Shown: positions 21,026-30,593 of the stretch, in pieces
Position numbering within the stretch: position 1 is the first letter of the stretch
How the letters are laid out: the number at the start of each line of letters is the position of its first letter
NCBI RefSeq assembly: GCF_030693775.1
Contig: NZ_JAUXZY010000001.1
Span: forward strand, 62,001 to 126,000
DNA length: 64,000 nt
Origin: Polynucleobacter sp.
Lineage (GTDB): Bacteria; Pseudomonadota; Gammaproteobacteria; Burkholderiales; Burkholderiaceae
Direction: 5' to 3'
Translations under genes and position numbers: made by a program
Notes under the pieces: model-generated
The model's input: only the letters and a program-made list of their open reading frames with translations
Databases searched by the model: none
Told to the model about the DNA's origin: nothing

Positions 21026-22246
21026 ATGGGTGCACTTAGTCATATTCGAGTTTTAGATCTCAGCCGAGTTCTTGCGGGCCCTTGGTGCGCCCAAAATTTA
21101 GCCGATTTAGGCGCTGACGTGATCAAAGTCGAGCGCCCTGATGTTGGCGACGATACCCGCCATTGGGGGCCTCCGTTTGCGCAAAACCCGCAAGGTGAAG
21201 ATACGGCGGAAGCCGCTTACTTCATTTCGATCAATCGCAATAAACGCTCGATTACCGTCGATATCAGCACGCCCGAGGGTCAAGACATCATTCGCAAACT
21301 CGCTGCCGAATCCGATGTCGTGATTGAAAACTACAAGGTGGGCCAGTTAAAAAAATATGGGCTGGATTACGACACCCTCGCCTTACTAAAACCCGATCTG
21401 ATTTATTGCTCCGTCACCGGTTTTGGTCAAACTGGCCCCTATGCTCAGCGCCCTGGCTACGACTTCATTATTCAAGGCTTAGGCGGCTTCATGAGTGTCA
21501 CGGGTGAAGCAGATGATTTACCGGGTGGTGGACCGCAAAAGGCTGGGGTTGCGATTGTCGATTTATTTACCGGCATGTATGCCAGCTCAGCCATTCTGGC
21601 TGCGGTGATCCATCGTGACCGCACTGGTACGGGTCAATACATCGACATGGCTTTACTCGATACCCAAATTGCGGTCATGGCCAATATCTCGAGCAATTAT
21701 TTGTGCACCGGAACTGCGCCGCGACGCTGGGGCAATGCCCACCCCAATATCGTTCCGTATCAAACTTTCCCTACCTCCGATGGCTGGATGATCATCGCCG
21801 TTGGTAATGACAGTCAGTTTCGTCAGTTTGTAAAAGCGGGTGGGCAAGAACAGCTGGCAGACGATGTCCGCTTTGCCGACAATCCATCGCGCGTTGCACA
21901 CCGCTCTATTTTGGTTCCCTTGCTGACAGAGATGACGAAGACCAAAACCAAGAACGATTGGATCACCACCCTCGAAAAAGCCAACGTGCCCTGCGGACCG
22001 ATCAATGATTTGAAAGAAGTATTTGCCAATGAGCAAGTGGTCTCCCGCCAGGTTGAACTGCAAGTGCCTCACCCTACTGCCGGCACCATGAAATTAGTTG
22101 CGAGCCCCATGAAGTTATCGGCAACGCCGGTTGAGGTACGTATGCCGCCACCGACATTAGGTCAGCATACCGACGAGGTGCTGCGCGAACGCCTTGGCCT
22201 GAGCGCTGAAGCGATTTCAGCACTGCGCCAAAAGCACGCCATCTAA
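21026..22246 (+). CDS. CaiB/BaiF family (class III) CoA-transferase
   Basis: This is a 406-residue family III CoA-transferase that exchanges CoA between acyl groups through an aspartyl-CoA intermediate. N-terminal signatures LDLSRVLAGPWCAQNLADLG and IKVERPDVGDDTRHWGPPF, then RPGYDFIIQGLGGFMSVTGE and AGVAIVDLFTGMYA (the Asp of IVD is the likely catalytic residue). The substrate is not evident. An MFS permease starts 13 bases after it and is probably co-transcribed. An ATG 48 bases upstream is in frame, but MGALSHIRVLDLSR is the usual N-terminus. A short dyad with arms TTTGGC and GCCAAA (20999-21017) sits just before the start. Confidence 0.9.
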   Translation: MGALSHIRVLDLSRVLAGPWCAQNLADLGADVIKVERPDVGDDTRHWGPPFAQNPQGEDTAEAAYFISINRNKRSITVDISTPEGQDIIRKLAAESDVVIENYKVGQLKKYGLDYDTLALLKPDLIYCSVTGFGQTGPYAQRPGYDFIIQGLGGFMSVTGEADDLPGGGPQKAGVAIVDLFTGMYASSAILAAVIHRDRTGTGQYIDMALLDTQIAVMANISSNYLCTGTAPRRWGNAHPNIVPYQTFPTSDGWMIIAVGNDSQFRQFVKAGGQEQLADDVRFADNPSRVAHRSILVPLLTEMTKTKTKNDWITTLEKANVPCGPINDLKEVFANEQVVSRQVELQVPHPTAGTMKLVASPMKLSATPVEVRMPPPTLGQHTDEVLRERLGLSAEAISALRQKHAI

Positions 22247-22258
22247 GCTCCCCATCGC

Positions 22259-23491
22259 ATGGCAAGCACGCAATCCAAAGCCATTATCCCGCTGAAACAC
22301 CTCCTTATTTATGGTGGCCTTTTAGTCACCCTGTCGATGGGCATTCGCCATGGCTTTGGTTTATTTAACCTCCCCATTACTGCCGCCAATGGTTGGGATC
22401 GCGAAACCTTTGCGCTCACGATTGCCCTGCAAAATTTAGTTTGGGGAGCGTTGCAGCCGGTTACTGGGGCTCTCGCCGATCGCTTCGGCGCTTTTCGCAT
22501 CATGATGGCTGGCGGCATCCTCTATGCTTTGGGTTTGGTGGGCATGGGCCTTTCAACCGACATTCTTCCGTTTACCGTGGCGGGCGGTCTTTTAATTGGC
22601 TTAGCCCAAACCGCCACCACCTACAGTGTCGTCTATGGAATTTTGGGCCGCAATGTAGCCGCTGAGAAACGGGTTTGGGCAATGGGGGTTGCAGCAGCAG
22701 CTGGGTCCTTTGGCCAGTTCCTGATGATTCCGGTGGAGCAAGGGTTAATTAGCCACTTTGGTGCAAGCGACGCACTCCTGCTGCTCGGTTTAATGGCGAC
22801 TTTAATGTTGCCCATTGCCTTTCAACTCAAAGAGCCTGCAGGATCAAGCCAATTGCAGTTAGGCAATCAAACCATTGCAGAGGCGCTGGGCGAAGCCATG
22901 CATAACCGCAGCTTTCAGTTACTCACATTGGGTTATTTTGTCTGCGGCTTCCAGGTCGTATTTATATCGGTGCACTTGGCGCCTTACCTTAGCGATCTAT
23001 CTAAGGCAGTCCCCGCGGTTGGCTCTCCCGCGGTTGCCAGCACAGCACTCGCCTTGATTGGGCTCTTTAATGTATTCGGTACCTTTTATGCGGGCGTTTT
23101 GGGTCAGCGCTTTCCAAAACGGTATTTACTATCCGGCATCTATGCGAGCCGCGCTATTGCGATCGCGCTCTTTGTTTTTATGCCAATCACGCCATTCTCA
23201 ACCTATCTGTTTGCAGCGGTGATGGGATTTCTTTGGCTCTCGACTGTACCCCTCACCAATGCCATCGTGGCACAGATTTTTGGTGTGAAGTATTTGAGTA
23301 TGTTGTCTGGCCTTGTGTTCTTTTCGCACCAAGTAGGGAGTTTTTGCGGCGCTTATTTCGGCGGCCTTTTGTATGATCGCAGCGGCACCTATGAAGTGGT
23401 GTGGATGATTGCGATTGCGCTAGGTATTTTTGCCGCACTCATTAACTTACCAATCCAAGAGCGTGGCCTTGGGCGACTGCAGTCTACCTAA
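22259..23491 (+). CDS. MFS transporter (monocarboxylate/oxalate-formate-like)
   Basis: The 410-residue protein has about 12 transmembrane segments and the MFS loop signature GALADRFGAFRIMMAGG between segments 2 and 3. The opening LKHLLIYGGLLVTLSMGIRH and the ADRFG / YGILGRNVAAEKRVWAMG segments resemble the oxalate/formate and monocarboxylate-type antiporters found next to CaiB-type CoA-transferases. It is 13 bases after the CoA-transferase, so the pair may import and activate one organic acid. The substrate is not shown. Confidence 0.85.
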   Translation: MASTQSKAIIPLKHLLIYGGLLVTLSMGIRHGFGLFNLPITAANGWDRETFALTIALQNLVWGALQPVTGALADRFGAFRIMMAGGILYALGLVGMGLSTDILPFTVAGGLLIGLAQTATTYSVVYGILGRNVAAEKRVWAMGVAAAAGSFGQFLMIPVEQGLISHFGASDALLLLGLMATLMLPIAFQLKEPAGSSQLQLGNQTIAEALGEAMHNRSFQLLTLGYFVCGFQVVFISVHLAPYLSDLSKAVPAVGSPAVASTALALIGLFNVFGTFYAGVLGQRFPKRYLLSGIYASRAIAIALFVFMPITPFSTYLFAAVMGFLWLSTVPLTNAIVAQIFGVKYLSMLSGLVFFSHQVGSFCGAYFGGLLYDRSGTYEVVWMIAIALGIFAALINLPIQERGLGRLQST

Positions 23492-23532
23492 GCGCTTACC
23501 CACCAAGACGGCCCGTCTGAGTACAATCATTT

Positions 23533-23694
23533 ATGCGCACCCTTTTTAGCACGCCAGTCCGCAAGCCAAGGTGGCAAAGTTTTGCCGCGGCAATGCTATG
23601 CGGTCTTGTTTTAGCCTTGACCTTTATGGCTTACTTTGCACCCGACCTCATGGTTGCCTTAACCAATACCGTTTGGGCGCTGTGCGGCTTTTAG
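23533..23694 (+). CDS. Small hypothetical membrane protein (53 residues)
   Basis: An open frame encodes 53 residues beginning MRTLFSTPVRKPRWQ, with a basic N-terminus and then one long hydrophobic segment (about residues 17-50, with two short breaks) and the end WALCGF. It lies 42 bases after the MFS gene. No ribosome site is visible, so translation is uncertain. The positive-inside pattern is what a small inner-membrane protein would show. It could also be spurious. Confidence 0.4.
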   Translation: MRTLFSTPVRKPRWQSFAAAMLCGLVLALTFMAYFAPDLMVALTNTVWALCGF

Positions 23695-23717
23695 ATGCAA
23701 GTGATTGAATCGCATTA

Positions 23718-23792
23718 CTCGCCGTAGCACAATGGATAGTGCACATGCCTCCTAAGCGTGGGATACAGGTTCGATTCCTGTCGGCGGGACCA
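23718..23792 (+). tRNA. tRNA-Arg (anticodon CCU)
   Basis: The cloverleaf folds cleanly: acceptor arms CTCGCCG and CGGCGGG (one U-G pair), D stem GCAC/GTGC, anticodon stem CATGC/GCGTG with loop CTCCTAA (anticodon CCU at 23751-23753, reading AGG), a 4-base variable loop, and T stem ACAGG/CCTGT with loop TTCGATT. The CCA end is encoded (23790-23792). tRNA-Arg(CCU) is a known integration site for islands, but no integrase or direct repeat is seen downstream here. Confidence 0.97.
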
Positions 23793-23878
23793 CGGTCCAC
23801 ACACTTCACTCTAAGTGGTTCGCATATTTTTACTTCTCAAATGATTTAAAAAGTCAATCGGATTATTTACTCAAAAAG

Positions 23879-23901
23879 TTATCCACAGCGAATGTGGATA
23901 A
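23879..23901. promoter_or_regulatory. Two perfect DnaA-box sequences in inverted orientation
   Basis: TTATCCACA at 23879-23887 and its exact reverse complement TGTGGATAA at 23893-23901 are separated by GCGAA. TTATCCACA is the classical high-affinity DnaA 9-mer. As RNA it would also form a 9-bp stem with a 5-base loop, but no T-run follows, so it is not a normal terminator. No dnaA, dnaN, rpmH, parAB or gidA gene is nearby, so this is not evidently oriC. Confidence 0.6.
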
Positions 23902-23938
23902 ATTACAGAAAGTGTTGCTAAGTGTTGAATTTTTATAG

Positions 23939-23994
23939 GCCGATCTGGAGTGCTTAAAAAATAAGCAGCGTTTATTCGGCGGTTTTTTGTTTTG
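23939..23994 (+). terminator. Nested hairpin followed by T-run
   Basis: Outer arms GCCGA (23939-23943) and TCGGC (23976-23980) enclose a perfect inner stem TGCTTA (23951-23956) / TAAGCA (23962-23967) with a loop of five A. GG and then TTTTTTGTTTTG follow. This is consistent with a rho-independent terminator on the plus strand, ending a transcript from tRNA-Arg or an unrecognised small RNA. Confidence 0.4.
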
Positions 23995-24133
23995 TTTCAC
24001 CATTGACTTTTGTTTTTTTAATCTAGTCGTTCCGTATTAGCGATCATCGCAATACCAATTCATGACTTAAAAAAACGGTCTGCATTTCATCCCCTGCCTT
24101 CGCACGAATGGATTTCTCGTACACTTAATCACC

Positions 24134-24976
24134 ATGAATGCACTTACGCCCAGCACCCGCGCCGCCCTAGAAGAAATGCTCCAAAATACGGCGCGCTCGG
24201 TTCCGTCGGAATACGTGCCCATTTTTCTTGCAATTCCATCAGGCAATCAAGCTGGTCAAACGGTAGGCCATCTGCACTTGGATTTTTTTACTTTTTTAAA
24301 GCAATCCCTGACCACCAGTCCGATCGCCGGGGTGCACATCGAGCCACATCGCGTGCTGCTTGATGGCTCTCGTCCTGCCTTGCTCAGCCAAACCATGCGG
24401 GCCTTGGCCGATCGCATGCGCCAAAGGGGGTTTATTCCCGGCTGGCGTAACGAAGAATTTGCCTTTATTGATGCGCAAGGGCATGCCTTATTTCAAGTAG
24501 AGCGGGCTGCTTTTCGTACATTTGGATTCAAGAGCATGGCTAGCCACATCAACGGCTTTACCGAACATGGCCAAATCTGGCTGGGTCGCCGCAGTGAAAA
24601 CAAGCAAATTGACCCTGGAAAACTAGATAACTTGAGTGCTGGCGGCATTTCAGCAGATGAAACCCCCTGGGTTTGCGCCTCCCGTGAGCTTTGGGAGGAA
24701 GCTGGCGTCCCCAAAGCCATTGCGAGCGAGATTCAGCCCGCAGGCCGTATAGAGATGCGTAGGCCTACCCCGCCCTTGGGATTCCATGCGGAATCGCTAT
24801 TTGTCTATGATTTAGTGCTGCCAAGCAATCTATTGCCCACCAACCGGGATGGCGAGGTCGCTGGCTTTATTGCGGTTTCCTATGCAGAGGCGGCTGCCCG
24901 GATCTTAGCCGATGAATTTACTGCCGATGCTGCCCTGGTCACCGCTGATTTTATTTTGCGGCGCAGCATTATTTAA
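24134..24976 (+). CDS. Nudix hydrolase with DUF4743 N-terminal domain, thiamine-linked
   Basis: The 280-residue product has an N-terminal DUF4743-type region (about residues 1-125) and a Nudix domain with the box GGISADETPWVCASRELWEE plus AGV (residues about 173-195), matching GX5EX7REUXEEXGU. Proteins of this two-domain class are the bacterial relatives of the Nudix half of fungal Tnr3, reported to hydrolyse damaged thiamine diphosphate analogues. The position directly upstream of a TPP riboswitch and the thiC operon fits that role; it is in the same direction but has its own upstream region. The start at 24134 has no strong ribosome site. Confidence 0.8.
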   Translation: MNALTPSTRAALEEMLQNTARSVPSEYVPIFLAIPSGNQAGQTVGHLHLDFFTFLKQSLTTSPIAGVHIEPHRVLLDGSRPALLSQTMRALADRMRQRGFIPGWRNEEFAFIDAQGHALFQVERAAFRTFGFKSMASHINGFTEHGQIWLGRRSENKQIDPGKLDNLSAGGISADETPWVCASRELWEEAGVPKAIASEIQPAGRIEMRRPTPPLGFHAESLFVYDLVLPSNLLPTNRDGEVAGFIAVSYAEAAARILADEFTADAALVTADFILRRSII

Positions 24977-24990
24977 GTTTGACTCAGGTC

Positions 24991-25026
24991 AGGACACTTG
25001 TCCTCGAATCATGGTTAAATATAAAT
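24991..25026 (+). promoter_or_regulatory. Candidate thiC operon promoter overlapping a palindrome
   Basis: TTGTCC (24998-25003) and TATAAA (25020-25025), 16 bases apart, form a plausible -35/-10 pair just before the riboswitch. The -35 lies in the palindrome AGGACA-CT-TGTCCT (24991-25004), which could be an operator or the stem of a terminator for the Nudix gene (no T-run follows). Confidence 0.4.
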
Positions 25027-25030
25027 AAGG

Positions 25031-25114
25031 ATGAAACAGGGGTGCCCTCCGTAATTGGTGGCGCTGAGAAAGACCCTATTACCCGATCCAGATAATGCTG
25101 GCGTGGGGAGTATC
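25031..25114 (+). promoter_or_regulatory. TPP (thi-box) riboswitch
   Basis: Conserved thi-box elements occur in order: GGGGTGCC (25040-25047 region), GCTGAGAAAGACCC (about 25062-25075) and CCCGATCCAGATAATGCTGG followed by CGTGGGGAG (about 25082-25110). Compared with the consensus CTGGATAATGCCAG, both arms of the P4 helix are swapped here (CCAG...CTGG), a compensated change that supports a real fold. TPP binding is expected to reduce expression of thiC and the following genes. Confidence 0.93.
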
Positions 25115-25118
25115 ATCA

Positions 25119-25135
25119 AAACCGGTACCCGGTTT
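25119..25135 (+). promoter_or_regulatory. Hairpin in riboswitch expression platform
   Basis: AAACCGG and CCGGTTT form a perfect 7-bp stem with a TAC loop between the riboswitch and the thiC ribosome site (AGGAG at 25156-25160). No T-run follows, so the switch more likely acts on translation initiation than by classical termination. Confidence 0.5.
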
Positions 25136-25157
25136 CGTCCATCGAATAATCAGTTAG

Positions 25158-27083
<1,926 letters not shown>

Positions 27084-27102
27084 GGCATTGGCTGTACACA
27101 CC

Positions 27103-28278
27103 ATGCTCGTTGACCAGAGTCCATCTTTTGCTGGCAAGCGAATAGCCATCGTCGGGGCTGGCCTCATCGGCCGGATGATGGCTTACGCCCTAGCAAAAGG
27201 GGGTGCGGATGTATCACTCTATGACCGCGGCGGAACGGATGGCGAGCATGCTGCTGCAACCATTGCGGCAGCAATGCTGGCTCCACTTGCAGAGTCTGCA
27301 ATCACCGAGGCCAATGTGGTGCAAATGGGCATGTACAGCTTACCGCGCTGGCAAGCCCTCACAGCCGAACTCAGTCTTCCGGTTTTTTTTCAGCAAGAAG
27401 GGACGGTGTTTGTTTGGCACCAACAAGATGCTATCGAAGCCAAACGTCTTAGCTCGCAACTCATCCGTAATTGCCGTGAGAGTCAGCAGCCGGGTGCTTC
27501 CGCCTTTCCGCTAGAGCAGCCACAACAACTCGATCGTCACTCCCTAGAAGGACTTGAGCCCAGCCTAGCCGACCGCTTTCATCAGGGTTTGTTTTTGCCG
27601 CACGAAGGCCAACTCGATAATCGGCAACTGCTGGTCTCCTTATTGCATGCACTCGGTGCCATGCAAGTGAAGCTGCATTGGAATCAGGCAATCGATCCCG
27701 ATGATTTGCATCGCCAAGGAAAGCATGACTGGGTGATTGATTGCCGCGGCCTAGGTGCAAAAGAGGCTTGGGAATCGAATCCCTTGCGCGGCATCCGCGG
27801 CGAAGTGATTCGACTGCATGCGCCTGAAGTCAAACTCAAGCGCCCTACTCGGCTCATTCACCCACGTTACCCCATTTACATTGCTCCTAAAGAGGATGAT
27901 ATGTATGTGGTTGGTGCTACTGAAATTGAATCCGAAGACTTATCGCCCACCAGCGTTCGCTCGGCAATGGAATTACTCAGTGCGGTCTATACCGTGCACA
28001 GCGGTTTTGCTGAAGCACGTATTCTGGAAATGAGTACGCAATGCCGCCCCACCCTCAAAGATAATTTGCCTGAGATTCGAGTCAGCAAGCCTGGGCTGAT
28101 GTTAATTAATGGTTTGTATCGGCATGGCTTCTTAATTGCGCCCGCAGTAATGGATTGCGCTATTGAGCTACTGAGGTCTTCGGCAGACCAGTCGTCTGCC
28201 AGTAGTGCATTAGCCAAGCGCCTCGATTTGCGGGTGACGCAGGACCCCCAACGTGAGTTACTCGCATGCGCATCATAG
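27103..28278 (+). CDS. thiO: Glycine oxidase ThiO
   Basis: ThiO is an FAD-dependent oxidase that makes dehydroglycine for the thiazole ring. The ADP-binding motif IAIVGAGLIGRMMAYAL lies near residue 14, with EHAAATIAAAMLAP next. The C-terminal NLPEIRVSKPGLMLINGLYRHGFLIAP is the DAO-family FAD-binding tail. About 391 residues. The gene lies 19 bases after thiC and overlaps the start of thiS by 13 bases. A longer frame overlapping thiC is less likely. Confidence 0.92.
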   Translation: MLVDQSPSFAGKRIAIVGAGLIGRMMAYALAKGGADVSLYDRGGTDGEHAAATIAAAMLAPLAESAITEANVVQMGMYSLPRWQALTAELSLPVFFQQEGTVFVWHQQDAIEAKRLSSQLIRNCRESQQPGASAFPLEQPQQLDRHSLEGLEPSLADRFHQGLFLPHEGQLDNRQLLVSLLHALGAMQVKLHWNQAIDPDDLHRQGKHDWVIDCRGLGAKEAWESNPLRGIRGEVIRLHAPEVKLKRPTRLIHPRYPIYIAPKEDDMYVVGATEIESEDLSPTSVRSAMELLSAVYTVHSGFAEARILEMSTQCRPTLKDNLPEIRVSKPGLMLINGLYRHGFLIAPAVMDCAIELLRSSADQSSASSALAKRLDLRVTQDPQRELLACAS

Positions 28279-28463
28279 CCAATCAAATTCCGCGCGAGCT
28301 ACCCAGCAATAGCCGCATTACCGATCTCTTGGTGATGATTGAGGCAAAGCCGCCCTATGCGGTTGCTGTTAATTTGCAATTTGTGCCTAAGACGCGCCAT
28401 GCGGAATATATCCTGCAGGACAACGATCAGGTTGAAATCATCGCTCCGGTCACCGGCGGTTAA
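28266..28463 (+). CDS. thiS: Sulfur carrier protein ThiS
   Basis: This 65-residue ubiquitin-like sulfur carrier ends in the required VTGG, whose terminal Gly is adenylated by ThiF and then thiocarboxylated. LVMIEAKPPYAVAVNLQFVP is the usual core. The start lies within the last codons of thiO, and thiG follows 27 bases later. No thiF or thiI is seen in this window. Confidence 0.94.
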   Translation: MRIIANQIPRELPSNSRITDLLVMIEAKPPYAVAVNLQFVPKTRHAEYILQDNDQVEIIAPVTGG

Positions 28464-28490
28464 TCTACCTTCGACAATACATCTGTTCCC

Positions 28491-29306
28491 ATGACGACTT
28501 CACTTCCCCTTTCTACCAGCGATGCATTGGTTCTCTATGGCGAGACCTTTGCAAGTCGCTTGCTCCTTGGTACCTCACGCTATCCATCGCCGCAAATTCT
28601 GGAAAATGCGGTTGCACTAGCAAAGCCCGGAATGATCACTGTGAGCCTCAGGCGCCAAGGTACTTCAACTACCGAAGCGCACAGTGGCTTTTGGGATTTA
28701 CTGAAAAAAATGGCTGTCCCCGTTTTGCCAAATACCGCTGGCTGCCATAGCCCACAAGAAGTCATTACGACAGCGCAGATGGCCCGTGAAGTATTTGAGA
28801 CTGACTGGATTAAGCTCGAATTAATTGGTGATGATTACACCCTGCAGCCCGATACCTTGCGTTTAGTTCAAACTGCTGAAACCCTGATTAAAGATGGCTT
28901 CAAGGTCTTGCCCTACTGCACCGAGGATTTAATCCTCTGTCAACGCTTAGTAGACGTTGGCTGCCAAGCAGTGATGCCCTGGGCAGCGCCCATTGGAACT
29001 GGGCAAGGGCCACTTAATCCCTATGCCATGAAACTCTTGCGTGAGCGCTTGCAGGTGCCGCTCTTGGTGGATGCCGGTCTTGGCCTACCATCCCATGCCT
29101 GCACTGTCATGGAGTGGGGCTTTGATGGTGTTTTGCTCAACACCGCCGTAGCCTTGGCCGATAATCCAGTAGCAATGGCGACGGCGTTTGCAAAAGCCGT
29201 CGATGCCGGTCGGGCAGCCTATTTATCTGGTGCCATGCAGGCGCAGAATTCAGCGCAGGCGAGCACCCCCTTGGTTGGCACCCCGTTTTGGCATCAGACC
29301 TCATGA
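28491..29306 (+). CDS. thiG: Thiazole synthase ThiG
   Basis: ThiG is a TIM-barrel enzyme that forms the thiazole phosphate from DXP, dehydroglycine and ThiS thiocarboxylate. The Schiff-base Lys lies in [16 protein letters not shown] (about residue 105). [14 protein letters not shown] at the start and [15 protein letters not shown] and [18 protein letters not shown] near the C-terminus are signature segments. The length of 271 is usual. The stop overlaps the thiE start as ATGA. Confidence 0.96.
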   Translation: MTTSLPLSTSDALVLYGETFASRLLLGTSRYPSPQILENAVALAKPGMITVSLRRQGTSTTEAHSGFWDLLKKMAVPVLPNTAGCHSPQEVITTAQMAREVFETDWIKLELIGDDYTLQPDTLRLVQTAETLIKDGFKVLPYCTEDLILCQRLVDVGCQAVMPWAAPIGTGQGPLNPYAMKLLRERLQVPLLVDAGLGLPSHACTVMEWGFDGVLLNTAVALADNPVAMATAFAKAVDAGRAAYLSGAMQAQNSAQASTPLVGTPFWHQTS

Positions 29307-30244
29307 GTCTGATTCGCGATCTTGCGGAGCAAATCATCGCCTGCCATCGGCAAGATGATCTCGCCATTCCTGTTCCTGAATCCAGCATCAATCAACTGCC
29401 ACCTGCATTAGATAATACGCACGCTGGCGATCATTACGAACTAGCTGGCGCTCTGGCTGCAATCCAGATGGGGTTTATTCAAACCGATGCACAGGTCTTA
29501 GGTAAAGCGTGGTCACGCATGGCGCACCATGCGGGCGGCTTTCATCCGGCGAGCTGGCCAAGCCTGCCCGACTACTTTGACTTAATGCCAACGCCGCACC
29601 AGGCGCATTCCAAAGCCTTTCCTGCATGCCCTCATGCACTCGGACTATATGCTGTATTGCCCAATGCCGAATGGGTTAAGCGCATGGTCGATGCCGAAGT
29701 GCCGACAGTTCAGTTGCGCTATAAAGCCGAAGGCACCCTTGACCGCGGACGCCTCATAGCAGAAATCAATGCTGCCGTTGCTGCCGTCAAAGGAAGTAAG
29801 ACCCTTCTGTTTATTAATGACTATTGGCAAGAAGCGATTGATGCAGGCGCTTATGGCGTTCACTTAGGTCAAGAAGACCTGGCACTGGCTGATTTGGATG
29901 CCATTCGTAAAGCCGGTTTACGTTTGGGTTTGAGTACGCATGGCTATGCTGAAATGGTGTACGCCGACTCATTTTTACCGAGTTACATTGCGATGGGCGC
30001 CGTCTTTCCAACGCAGTTAAAGAAGATGCCTACTGCTCCGCAGGGACTCGGGCGACTGCGCAAGTATGCCCAGCTCATGCGCCACTATCCCCTGGTTGGT
30101 ATTGGCGGCATTAATGAAAACACCATTCAAGCGGTAGCGCAAACCGGTGTGGGTTCCGTTGCGGTAGTGCGGGCAATTACAGGGTCAGACGATCCAGAGG
30201 CTGCAGTAAAGCGACTAAGTCAGCTAATGCGCTTGGATCACTGA
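29303..30244 (+). CDS. thiE: Thiamine-phosphate synthase ThiE with N-terminal extension
   Basis: ThiE joins HMP-PP and thiazole phosphate. The catalytic barrel occupies about residues 110-305: [55 protein letters not shown], and [12 protein letters not shown]. ThiE proteins are usually about 210 residues; this one has about 105 extra at the N-terminus that shows [20 protein letters not shown], faintly like the C-terminus of ThiD kinases. The extension may be a remnant of a ThiD-ThiE fusion, unproven. A start at 29303 overlaps the thiG stop; an ATG at 29288 is also in frame. Confidence 0.9.
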   Translation: MSLIRDLAEQIIACHRQDDLAIPVPESSINQLPPALDNTHAGDHYELAGALAAIQMGFIQTDAQVLGKAWSRMAHHAGGFHPASWPSLPDYFDLMPTPHQAHSKAFPACPHALGLYAVLPNAEWVKRMVDAEVPTVQLRYKAEGTLDRGRLIAEINAAVAAVKGSKTLLFINDYWQEAIDAGAYGVHLGQEDLALADLDAIRKAGLRLGLSTHGYAEMVYADSFLPSYIAMGAVFPTQLKKMPTAPQGLGRLRKYAQLMRHYPLVGIGGINENTIQAVAQTGVGSVAVVRAITGSDDPEAAVKRLSQLMRLDH

Positions 30245-30444
30245 TATATTTATTACTTATAAAATTCCTACAATATTTATTAATTAATAAAAATGACTTT
30301 AGTCTATTTTTTCTAAATTAAGTCTATAAAAAACCCTATTTTAAGGGTAAATACTAATTAAAGAAGTGCTGAAGCACATCATAATGTGCGGTCAACTTAA
30401 TCCAATGGCGCCCTATAAAGCCATTGATAAACCAAAAAGACTGC
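30245..30444. other. AT-rich non-coding stretch after thiE
   Basis: No gene is seen. The stretch is much richer in A+T than the surrounding genes. It contains two small inverted repeats: ACCCT...AGGGT within 30333-30352, and GTGCT-GA-AGCAC at about 30366-30377. These may serve as the thiE terminator or the promoter of the next segment. The composition marks the left edge of a likely acquired segment. Confidence 0.5.
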
Positions 30445-30576
30445 ATGACAAATAATGAACCCATTGCTATTGCTATCGTTGGCGGCGGAGCTGCTGGCAC
30501 AGCCAACGGGTACTGCAAAATTTTGCTTCAAAAAATGGCTGCGCAAAAGAAATCTTATCCATGGTTCGCAAACTGA
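30445..30576 (+). pseudogene. Remnant of an FAD/NAD(P)-binding protein gene
   Basis: An open frame starting MTNNEPIAIAIVGGGAAGTA carries an intact GxGxxG dinucleotide-binding motif and then runs out after 43 residues at a TGA (30574-30576). The following residues (KILLQKMAAQKKSYPW) fit the amphipathic helix after the motif, but the rest of the enzyme is absent; the frame runs into the start of the MFS gene. Most likely this is the truncated 5' end of a lost flavoprotein gene that was once next to the exporter. A genuine short protein is unlikely. Confidence 0.55.
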
Positions 30577-30593
30577 CAAACAGACAGTTGCCC

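Larger units (their letters stand above)
23793..24133. other. Non-coding stretch after tRNA-Arg with inverted DnaA boxes and a hairpin
   Basis: No credible gene is seen in these 341 bases. The stretch contains an inverted pair of DnaA-box sequences (23879-23901), the direct repeat AGTGTTG twice (within 23911-23928), a nested inverted repeat followed by a T-rich run (23939-23994), and several poly-T runs before the Nudix gene. It is unusually AT-rich compared with neighbouring genes. Confidence 0.6.

Noticed and set aside
23793..24133. A chromosomal replication origin
   Set aside because: Only two DnaA boxes are seen, with no replication genes and no clear unwinding-element array; the sequence alone does not support an origin.
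23718..24133. A phage or island attachment site at tRNA-Arg(CCU)
   Set aside because: No integrase gene and no direct copy of the tRNA 3' end was found downstream.
30561..30593. A start of the MFS gene at 30561
   Set aside because: The extra 11 residues (MVRKLTNRQLP) overlap the remnant gene and do not look like the family N-terminus.
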